From a virus, in the IMG/VR virus record IMGVR_UViG_3300017719_000028, positions 1-43,647 of that record: a stretch of 43,647 nt of DNA. One strand, 5' to 3'. Below, piece by piece: positions 1 to 7,500 of the stretch (positions are counted from its first letter, which is position 1; every line of letters begins with the position of its first letter). A program made the position numbers and the translations under genes. The notes below the pieces were generated by a model, which was given only the letters and a program-made list of their open reading frames with translations, made no database searches and had not been told where the DNA came from.

Positions 1-543
1 GTATAACTTAAACCAATCAATATCGTTCCGATGTTCTGTGCTATCTTTGTACGGACCATTTTGTTTTATTTCGCTGTAGTATCTACTACTAAATTTAGGA
101 TGACAGTAACCGCATTTAAAGTTACATTCATTACTAAAATTAACTTCAATGTATTCAGGATTTATATCATAATCCCAAGGATTATTTTTTATTTCTTCAA
201 TACGTTCTGGTGTATAAATGCTCGTTGTCTTTATATGTCTATCACTAACATAGTCTTTACCCATACACTCAATATTCCAACAGTACTGACATCCTGCAGG
301 CTTTTGACCGTTGAGCATAGCAAGTCGTTCTTGTTTCTTTTGCGGAGTATTGTGTAGTTGACTGGGATTTTGTTCAAGACCTTCTAACGGAATTTTGTGA
401 GGAGCAGGATGATAACAACTATGTGTTTCTCCAGTTTGTAAATAGATCGTTACATGATGCCATTTAGCCAAACAAAAAGTAGGCGAAGTGTCCTTTTCAA
501 CACCCGGCATTATTTCTTTGATTCTAATTAGTTCGTTGTTCAT
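1..543 (-). CDS. Twitch-type radical SAM protein (3' end beyond window)
   Basis: The reading frame starts with ATG at 543 and stays open to base 1, giving 181 residues; the C-terminus lies outside the window. A canonical radical SAM cluster, CNFKCGYC (CX3CX2C), has cysteines at residues about 140, 144 and 147, which would bind a [4Fe-4S] cluster and S-adenosylmethionine. A second cysteine group (C85, C88, C93) and an SCYHP segment lie N-terminal to it. Such proteins are annotated in marine T4-like phages as twitch domain-containing radical SAM proteins; the substrate is unknown. The ATG overlaps the TGA of the upstream glycosyltransferase-like gene (ATGA), so the two are probably translationally coupled and belong to the cassette transcribed from the promoter near 4021-4049. 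The radical SAM identity is firm; the chemistry it performs cannot be inferred. Confidence 0.85.
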   Translation of the reverse strand, partial: MNNELIRIKEIMPGVEKDTSPTFCLAKWHHVTIYLQTGETHSCYHPAPHKIPLEGLEQNPSQLHNTPQKKQERLAMLNGQKPAGCQYCWNIECMGKDYVSDRHIKTTSIYTPERIEEIKNNPWDYDINPEYIEVNFSNECNFKCGYCHPKFSSRYYSEIKQNGPYKDSTEHRNDIDWFKLY

Positions 544-1430
544 CTCTTTTTAATAATCCTTGGAGTATTATGATAAACACTTTTAAAAAACTTACTACCT
601 AGTGCATCTACATCAGCAATTTCTAAGTTTAGTTCTGATCGTATATTGTTACCATATCGAAACAGCTCTGAAGCAACATCTAAATCAGCAACTTTTTCAT
701 CTTTCCAATAATCTGTTAGATACTTAAAGTCACGTACATTTGTGTAATCCCAATCTGTACACATAGTCATATAGCAACCCATTCTTGCACCTAACATACT
801 CCAATTGCCGTTTTCTACATCAGCGCCTATACTACACCAAATACGCAATCGATCTAAATTTTGCCACCAAATGTTTTTTACATCAACATGTTTTGCACCT
901 TCATTAAGGCTCATTTTAACACCTTCACGAAACCCTGCTCTCCATGCTTGAAAAGGCGAAGCATTTGTGTAACTTATACTATAACTGTCATTGAACTGAT
1001 AATACCTTTCATCAAAACAAAATTCTACTAGTCCTTTAGTATCGTCAGCATTACTATTTTCATGAGTTTTCATATTGTTTACGAACTTACGTGTCCACAA
1101 TTTTAATCCACCGTTGCCGTACTGTAGTCCATTTACATGGACATTGCCGCACCAGCTAAACACATGATCTGGCGTTAGTCCTAGTTGTTCAATATCAATT
1201 TCTTGTTGTAAGAATTCTGTATCGATAATATTGTCACCGTCGATAGTAACAAAATACTCTGTTTCACTTACATCAGCACAGGCTTTGTGTGCGGCATCTG
1301 ATCCGTCTACTCCGTGTACACGTTTGGCCCACGGTAGTTTACTACACAAGTCAGCATAGTTTTTTTCAGCATTAGGTTCATCGTAGGACAAAAAAACTAT
1401 GTCCTGATCGATAATTTTAATTTTATCCAT
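540..1430 (-). CDS. Glycosyltransferase family 2-like protein
   Basis: This 296-residue protein has an N-terminal nucleotide-sugar-transferase pattern: a beta strand ending in FLSYDEPN, and a hydrophobic strand ending in TIDGDN with a DxD-type motif at D64/D66, which in GT-A enzymes binds metal and the sugar nucleotide. It is rich in Trp and aromatic residues further on (WRAGFREG, NIWWQNLDRLRIW). I chose the ATG at 1430 over an upstream ATG at 1496 because GAGG lies about 6 bases upstream of it, and because the longer form would run 74 bases into the preceding gene. The chosen start overlaps that gene by 8 bases. It is the third transferase-like gene in the cassette and is not close in sequence to the other two. 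Donor and acceptor are unknown. Confidence 0.6.
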   Translation of the reverse strand: MDKIKIIDQDIVFLSYDEPNAEKNYADLCSKLPWAKRVHGVDGSDAAHKACADVSETEYFVTIDGDNIIDTEFLQQEIDIEQLGLTPDHVFSWCGNVHVNGLQYGNGGLKLWTRKFVNNMKTHENSNADDTKGLVEFCFDERYYQFNDSYSISYTNASPFQAWRAGFREGVKMSLNEGAKHVDVKNIWWQNLDRLRIWCSIGADVENGNWSMLGARMGCYMTMCTDWDYTNVRDFKYLTDYWKDEKVADLDVASELFRYGNNIRSELNLEIADVDALGSKFFKSVYHNTPRIIKKR

Positions 1431-1998
1431 TAACAACCTCACATGAATACTTTTGGAACTTTCTATTAGTATATACACTATATTTGTCAATTTCAAACTG
1501 ACTCTGGCTGTTTATTGTAATAGAATTTTCTAATAATTGTTGTACTGTTGTTGTAAAGTATTCATGGAGGATATTTGGATTGTTTTTTTGTGTAACACTA
1601 AATTGTAGTGCTTGATTAATACGTTCTTTTTTGCTTTCGAGATCTTTTTTTGCACTATCGGATAGTGCAACTTTCCACATATTAGATTGTGTTAGAAAAC
1701 TTACAGTTATCTGAGCATTGTCTTGTTGTTTAATTTTATAAACATTGTCATTTACATCAATTTCAAGTTTTTTATATTTGTCTACTATAATGTATGACGA
1801 AGTCCTAATATCATATACTACTTTATGTCTAGTAACATTCTTTGTTCCGTCTAAGTACGGTCGTGCATCTTGAGTATCAATTATAAAATTAGTTTCTATG
1901 TCTTGTTCTACATTTGACACTGAAAGAATATTTCCTGTATCTTTATCAAAGTACACCCTATATACTATTTCGAATTTTGGTGTTTCTAGAATTATCAT
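1423..1998 (-). CDS. Hypothetical protein in glycosyltransferase/radical SAM cassette
   Basis: I do not recognise this 191-residue protein. It has no signal peptide or membrane segment. The N-terminal half looks beta-rich (FEIVYRVYFDKDTGNILSV, then KVVYDIRTSSYIIV), and the C-terminal half is more polar and helical (DSAKKDLESKKERINQAL). Its ATG overlaps the TGA of the upstream transferase gene (ATGA at 1995-1998), and its own 3' end overlaps the next transferase gene by 8 bases, so it is a fixed part of the operon. It could be a partner or substrate-binding protein for the neighbouring enzymes, or an unrelated structural accessory protein. That role is inference from position only. Confidence 0.75.
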   Translation of the reverse strand: MIILETPKFEIVYRVYFDKDTGNILSVSNVEQDIETNFIIDTQDARPYLDGTKNVTRHKVVYDIRTSSYIIVDKYKKLEIDVNDNVYKIKQQDNAQITVSFLTQSNMWKVALSDSAKKDLESKKERINQALQFSVTQKNNPNILHEYFTTTVQQLLENSITINSQSQFEIDKYSVYTNRKFQKYSCEVVNG

Positions 1999-2831
1999 AT
2001 ATCTAATCTCGTTTCTAATATTTCTATGATATCGTCTGTTAAAAAATTATCTTCAGTATAATGAAATATGCCAGACTGTTTATGATTACCTATATACAAC
2101 TCTGCATCAGTTGTAAAATATGTGCCGACTTTTGTTTGCCAACTTTCCCTTATTTCGTCCCAACCTTGTATGTTTGCTTTCATATGTGTAAAACTAGGCA
2201 CTGATACATTTTCATTAGTAATCTTTGATTTACAATCTAACAAATCAATTGTCATTGCAGCTGTTAAGTCCATACTTGCAAAATTTTGTATTGGTTTATC
2301 TCTACCTAGTTTGTAAAATTCTTTCCAATTGTTAGTAATTTTATCTAACCATGTATAAAATTCTAATGCAAAATCACTTTTCTTAAAATAGTGCAATCCC
2401 ATGTATGTGTTTGGTAAGTTATACTTGTTAAAATTCTTTCGATAAAAAGTATCTTTAATCTTATTACCTCTGTAATCAAATACTGTTGATGTAATATACA
2501 TATCATAACTTTGTAAAAAATTATACCATGTTGTAATATCCTCTAGTACTAACATATCCGTATCAAGAACTATTGCATCATCATACGGTGAAATAAAATA
2601 TGTCTTCCATCGATTGTGTATCTTCCAATCATATTTGTTTGCAAGGTCACCCCAAGGTATTTCTATTACATTATCAAATAATGTTTTGTAACGTTCTGGA
2701 ATTATATCGTCAGTAAGTATACTAATATTACTATTAGGCGTTGTTGCGTGAATACTCATTGCCAATGCACATGCTTGTTTTACATAATCAACATCTTGTG
2801 TATTTTGAGCTACTAAGATAAAATTAGGCAC
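1995..2831 (-). CDS. Glycosyltransferase family 8-like protein (paralog 1)
   Basis: This 278-residue protein has features of a GT-A fold retaining transferase. An N-terminal strand and helix (FILVAQNTQDVDYVKQACALA) precede an ISILTDD strand, then SPYDDAIVLDTDML with the DxD motif at D90/D92. Later segments (MGLHYFKKSDFALEFY, FTHMKANIQGW) resemble the acceptor-side half of GT8 enzymes. It is clearly paralogous to the gene immediately upstream (2824-3654): both share DYVKQA, an SI-TD strand, RYK--FDN and SPYD--LD-D in the same order. The start overlaps the upstream stop by 8 bases. The protein is cytoplasmic with no signal. The target could be host surface glycan, phage protein or another acceptor; the sequence does not say. 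Confidence 0.65.
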   Translation of the reverse strand: MPNFILVAQNTQDVDYVKQACALAMSIHATTPNSNISILTDDIIPERYKTLFDNVIEIPWGDLANKYDWKIHNRWKTYFISPYDDAIVLDTDMLVLEDITTWYNFLQSYDMYITSTVFDYRGNKIKDTFYRKNFNKYNLPNTYMGLHYFKKSDFALEFYTWLDKITNNWKEFYKLGRDKPIQNFASMDLTAAMTIDLLDCKSKITNENVSVPSFTHMKANIQGWDEIRESWQTKVGTYFTTDAELYIGNHKQSGIFHYTEDNFLTDDIIEILETRLDI

Positions 2832-3654
2832 TTAAATTATCCTCTAATGTATACTTGTTCATTACATGCACACTGTTACCTTGAAATTTACAAGGGCTAT
2901 ATTTGTCTAGTGAGCCTTTACATTGTATCAGAAAGATAAACTTGTCTCCTTTTATAGAATGTAATATATCTCTATCTGCTGTAAAAAATAATTTGCCGGG
3001 CATTTTTTTTGCAAAATCCCCTTGCTTGAATCCGTTCATTATATGGATTGCAATACTAAATGCAAAGTCGTTTCGATATGTTGTTGATTGAATGTTGTAT
3101 ACTTTTCTATAGTGTGTATAGTATTCCTGTATATGTTTTATTAAATCAAAAAAGCGTTTGTTTATCTCTGTCTTTCTAAAAAATACACACGTTGCCCAAT
3201 AAAAATCTATACTTGTTTCACTTATAACTTTGAATTCATTAGTTTCCCTATTGCCGGCAATATCTACAGCATCCTTATATATTAAAAAATCATATGTACT
3301 ATTAAAACAATTTTTGAATACATCATCTGCTATTACATAGTCACTGTCTAGCATAAGTGTTTCGTCATATGGAGATAAGTCGTAAGCAAAAGGTCGCTTG
3401 TCGTTTTTAAATTCTAGTACAGTACTTTGTTCTGCACCGTTATAGTATTTCTTTTTGGATGATGCTGTAATAATATCACTAATAATAATGTTATCAAACC
3501 AACCTTTGTATCTATCGCCTATGCTTTTTTCATCAGTTACAATACTAACTGGTAAGTTAAGATATTCTTTTGCTCGACCAGCAAGAAATGCTGCTTGTTT
3601 TACATAATCAATATCGGCATTATTATAAGCAAAAACAAGAATACCTTTAGTCAT
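2824..3654 (-). CDS. Glycosyltransferase family 8-like protein (paralog 2)
   Basis: This 276-residue paralog of the 1995-2831 gene product has the same layout: ILVFAYNNADIDYVKQA, then SIVTDEK, RYKGWFDN, and SPYDETLMLDSD with the DxD at D103/D105. I selected the ATG at 3654 (MTKGILVF) rather than the longer frame to 3729, because GAAGGG lies about 9 bases upstream and only this start aligns with the paralog's N-terminus. It overlaps the preceding gene by 8 bases. The two copies diverge after the DxD region, so acceptor preference probably differs. The last 70 residues (FFTADRDILHSIKG, FIFLIQCKGS) are unlike the partner. Confidence 0.65.
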   Translation of the reverse strand: MTKGILVFAYNNADIDYVKQAAFLAGRAKEYLNLPVSIVTDEKSIGDRYKGWFDNIIISDIITASSKKKYYNGAEQSTVLEFKNDKRPFAYDLSPYDETLMLDSDYVIADDVFKNCFNSTYDFLIYKDAVDIAGNRETNEFKVISETSIDFYWATCVFFRKTEINKRFFDLIKHIQEYYTHYRKVYNIQSTTYRNDFAFSIAIHIMNGFKQGDFAKKMPGKLFFTADRDILHSIKGDKFIFLIQCKGSLDKYSPCKFQGNSVHVMNKYTLEDNLSA

Positions 3655-3994
3655 TAAATATCCCTTCAACCGAACGTTGTTTTTTAATTTTATTGTACTC
3701 GTTAAAAAACTTGTTTGATGCTGTTGCATACGTGTTTACTAAGTTGTTAGTAAATGTAGACAAGTCACTAACCATTGACGGTAACCCGTTGTCGTCGATT
3801 AACACAATTTGATCTTGTTCTAATGATATTAAACTTTGACAAAAACTAATTAGTTCTTTACTAGATGTAAATTGACATCCGTTTTCGTAATGAATCAGGT
3901 CAGCATCATATTGCTGTTGTAGTAATTTCTTTTGTTGATTTATAGTATCAAGTAGTTTACTTGCTTCAAGTGCTTTTGCTAATTTGTCGTCCAT
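3647..3994 (-). CDS. Hypothetical protein, coiled-coil-like, first gene of the accessory cassette
   Basis: This 115-residue protein is predicted to be largely alpha-helical. An N-terminal Lys/Leu/Gln-rich stretch (residues about 5-32, LLDTINQQKKLLQQQYDADL) has coiled-coil character, followed by a short beta segment (IVLIDDNGLP). I do not recognise the family. The ATG at 3994 has GGAG about 7 bases upstream and sits roughly 20 bases downstream of the predicted start site of the consensus sigma70 promoter at 4021-4049, so it is the promoter-proximal gene of the operon leading into the glycosyltransferase-like genes. It could be a small adaptor or chaperone for the enzymes or for fibers; this is unproven. 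Confidence 0.75.
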   Translation of the reverse strand: MDDKLAKALEASKLLDTINQQKKLLQQQYDADLIHYENGCQFTSSKELISFCQSLISLEQDQIVLIDDNGLPSMVSDLSTFTNNLVNTYATASNKFFNEYNKIKKQRSVEGIFND

Positions 3995-4020
3995 CCATCA
4001 TCTCCATAGGTATAGTATTA

Positions 4021-4049
4021 ATTATACACTACTTAGAGACAAATGTCAA
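4021..4049 (-). promoter_or_regulatory. Consensus sigma70 promoter for the glycosyltransferase/radical SAM cassette
   Basis: On the minus strand, TTGACA (4049-4044) and TATAAT (4026-4021) are separated by exactly 17 bases, a full match to the bacterial sigma70 consensus. The predicted start site is near 4014, about 20 bases before the ATG at 3994, leaving room for the GGAG site. The -35 hexamer overlaps the TGA stop codon of the upstream gene ending at 4046. No repressor site is obvious. Confidence 0.85.
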
Positions 4050-4534
4050 GAAAAAGACCAAGTCCAAACAGTAGTTTTTTCTGTTTCTTGTATAGTTGGA
4101 GTGTAAGAGTCTGCAAGTGGATATTCTGTACATGAACGTCTAATCCAATTGTCATCTACTAATTCTTTATAAGTGACCATACGCTTACTGGTATATCCTC
4201 TTTCAATAAGGCCATTATTTAAACAAGTAAAATATTCTGGTTGATACAAGTAATCTCTTGATCCATTATATCTTATACTTAAAATTGCTGAAATCTCAAA
4301 TAAATCATCATGTTTTGTACCAGTTATAATTGATACAGGTGTGTCGTCGATAGTAATTAAAAAATTAGTTACAAGCTGAGCATTTAAATTTTGTAGTGCT
4401 AAATTTAAAGGGTGTATTCGTGTTTCACCATGCAATTCTTGTAGTTTTGCATATTGATTATCCATTTCAGTATGCAAGTTATCTACAAATTCTTGTGGCA
4501 ATTCGTAAACTTCATTGATAAAATATGTTGACAT
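4046..4534 (-). CDS. Hypothetical protein downstream of the adhesin gene
   Basis: This 162-residue protein has no family I can name with confidence. I start it at the ATG at 4534, which overlaps the adhesin stop codon as TAATG and has AAGGA about 10 bases upstream. A longer frame to 4564 has no ribosome site. It begins with a helical stretch (VYELPQEFVDNLHTEMDNQYAKLQEL), then alternating strands (NFLITIDDTPVSIITG, FEISAILSIRYNG), then LNNGLIERGYTSKRMVTYKEL. The strand/helix order is faintly reminiscent of GNAT acetyltransferases, but no acetyl-CoA loop is evident. Its position directly after an adhesin also fits a tail-assembly chaperone. Both ideas are speculative. Confidence 0.7.
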   Translation of the reverse strand: MSTYFINEVYELPQEFVDNLHTEMDNQYAKLQELHGETRIHPLNLALQNLNAQLVTNFLITIDDTPVSIITGTKHDDLFEISAILSIRYNGSRDYLYQPEYFTCLNNGLIERGYTSKRMVTYKELVDDNWIRRSCTEYPLADSYTPTIQETEKTTVWTWSFS

Positions 4535-7500
4535 TATTCTATAGTCCTTACTCGTAAGTTCCATGTATTACCAACAGCCCACGGAGAGAGCTGACTTTGC
4601 CCGTTAACCATACCTTCAACATGGAGTTGTGCAATGCCGTCACGTGGTTCTAATTTAAATGTAGTATTTGTTCCATCAAAAGTTCTTAATGTTTGTGCTG
4701 TTTTTATCCACGTATTTTCATACTCAGTGTTTTGCCAAGCATCTACACTGTGCAATAATTCAGCAGGCATATTGCCTGAGAATGTAACCATCAATGTGAC
4801 AACGTTGCCAGCGCCGCCGACGAGAATTGAACCCGACGATATACTAGCTCTAACTAAAGTATGAGATCCAGTAGTTGTTGAAAAGTTCTGTGTTATTGAT
4901 CCTACTGGAAGGCTTGTAATGACGTTGTTGCCGACCCCGGTGGTAGTAATGCCAAATCCAAAAAATGGTGCTGCTATTAAGCCTATTTGTCCTTGAGCTA
5001 CGTATTCTGTAAACTGTTTTGCTGTTCCTGAACGATATCTTTTTACTACTACTAATCCTGGTTGACCTTGTCCGCCCATTGCAGGAGATGTATATCTTGA
5101 AACATTGCCGCCGCCGCCGGCGCCAGGTCCTATTCCATTAGTGCTTATATTAGGATAAGATTGACTATTAAACTGGGAAGCAAATCCGCCTTGGAATTCT
5201 ATTTTTCCTATTAGATCCTGTAGTACTGTCGGAATAGATTGTTTTTGGCCTGCTTTTACACTATCAGTTGTAGTATTATCTGTCACCGCGCCGTTTGAAG
5301 AAAGTACTACATTGTCTGGTCTATTTGCAATTACAGAACCAATAAATGGCACGCCGCCTGTACTAGCACGTAATGTATTAAAGCCTGCTGTTGGACCTAA
5401 TGTAGCTGTACCTGAATAATTAATACTACCGCCAGAACCAACGCCACCTGTCGCACTACTACCTGTTGGGTTTGCTTGGTTGCCGCCTGTAGCATATTGC
5501 GCTCCTCGTTGTATTTTTATACCATAGTATTGCGCTGTTATTGGTTCCTGCCCACTACCAATATTGAAGACGCTCTGGCTACTGCCGGCTTGATAGGTAA
5601 CACCATTAAATGTATGAGTTGCGCCATTGAATGGAGTACCTGCGTTTTGGCCTGAAGCATCTTTAATAACTTGTCCATTCCACACCCAAATTGCTCTTCC
5701 AATTTGCCAATAGACAAAAAATTGCTCTTCAGCGGTATGACTGTATCTTTCTGGCCCATATCCAGAAACTCCAAATGACGATTCGTCGCCATTTCTACCT
5801 CTGTTAAAGTCATTTGCTGTAGATGTTATTAATGATGAATCGCCGCCTTTACCAACTACTATAAGTGCTGTACTTGGAATATCGCCATCTGAATAAGTTT
5901 TAAAAGATGCGCCTCCGCCTCCGCCGCCTGCAGCTTCACCGTCGTTTGAAGTATCTGGTGAAGCAGCTCGGCCTGATGCGCCGCCTGCTATAACTATTAC
6001 ATCTATTTTATTATCATCTGCTGCTTTTGACCATGTATACTGTGTGGTGCCACCAGCCCATCTTCTATTTTCTGTAACATTTTGTAACAAAGGTGTAGAA
6101 GTGCCAGTGCTAGTAACTTGTGTCTTTGTTATATTTCTACCTTCAGGAGCAAATACAAATTCACCACCGTTACCGGGTGTATTTACGTCTCGTACTGGAT
6201 AGTATTCCATTGCATAAAAGTTATAAGATGTCGGTGGTACAGTTGTATCAACAATAGATGTTGATGTATTAGCAAGTACAGTTCCTGCACTTGATCCTTG
6301 TCTAAGCGATACTGATATAGTTTCATTATCTCCTACAACAGCATCATTGGCTGCTGTAAGTGTAAACGTTCCGTTACCTCCTGAAACTGTTAATGGTCCT
6401 GCTGACGAAGTCATTACTCCTGTTGGTACAACACTATAATAATAACTACCATCAGGTGCATCTGTTATTGAAACATTATAGGTACCATTGCTTCCTTCAC
6501 TTATACTACTAGGACCTGATATACTATATGATGCAACCGCTGGTGGCGGTGCTGGTTCTACACTTGTATCGTTAATTCCAATTGACGATGATAAGCCAAA
6601 GGCTGGTACTGATAATGTCAAAGTTTCAGCACCATCTGTGAATGCATCATTAGCAAGTGTAATTGTAGCACTAGCTGTTCCATTTTGCATATTAAACTGT
6701 CCGCCCATGCCTTGACTATTAGCAAAGTCGCCTACACTAATTCCTAGTCCACCTAGAGTATAATCTATAAGTGTGCCGTTAGCAACAGGATTTACACTTA
6801 ATGTAAATGTAACATCTTCACCTTCATCAATTGGTCCATTTGGAGTTCTTGAAAGGTTAGCTGACGTTTGTGTTGCTGCTCCGTCATCGAGTGAAGTAAT
6901 AGTAGTAAACGATGGTGACGGTATACTTAATACAGTATCATGTCGAACACTAATAGTACTTGTAATATCATTTGTAACATATTCATCTACATCTGTTGGT
7001 CCGCTACTAAAATCGTTGTCTTGAAATTCTATTCTAAATCTAAGTACACTAGGTGTTGATGCATTACCTGCAGCTTCTTCCCATGCTGTAATTTGATATT
7101 TTATATCAGCGTATAATCCACTTCCGTTTTTTGTAAAAAGAGTAGCTTGGTTTGAAGAACTTGTTAGCGACCAGCTGGCATAATAGTTGCCAAAACTAGC
7201 AGAAGTGCCTGGACTTGATCCGTCACTTGTTACAGCATTTTTGCCAAAAGTAATTGTTCCCATATTTTCTAATATAGTATTCCAATTAGCATTTTTGCTA
7301 TTAGCTGTTACAGCACCAATTAAATCAGCAGCAAATTTTATAGAGCCGCCGGTATTAAAAAAATATCTTCTTTCGTCTGCATTTACCCAAGTAACTTCTG
7401 CTTCATGTGTTATTTTAGTACCTGGCGAAGCATAGTCGCCACCACCCCACTGAGAAGTACGTGTATCAGATAATTTTTGTGTTACACTAAAATTAGTAGC

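Noticed and set aside
31-357. Plus-strand open frame of 108 codons at the left edge
   Set aside because: It lies antisense to the radical SAM gene, whose CX3CX2C motif and coupled start make the minus strand the real one; the plus frame has no family features.
1462-1490. Possible minus-strand sigma70 promoter with TTGACA at 1490-1485
   Set aside because: The hexamer at 16-18 bases spacing is at best TAATAG, only half matching TATAAT, and the site lies inside a coupled operon.
1431-1496. Longer N-terminus for the GT2-like gene
   Set aside because: The extra 22 residues overlap the upstream gene and have no ribosome site, whereas the ATG at 1430 has GAGG at good spacing.
3655-3729. Longer N-terminus for the second GT8-like gene
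   Set aside because: The extension overlaps the preceding gene, and the paralog's N-terminus aligns with the ATG at 3654.
4000-4045. Rho-independent terminator between the 162-aa gene and the cassette
   Set aside because: No GC stem followed by a T-run is visible on the minus strand; I found no convincing terminator anywhere in the window.
5090-5140. GCC-rich trinucleotide runs resembling microsatellites
   Set aside because: They are explained by codons for glycine-rich tracts of the adhesin on the minus strand.
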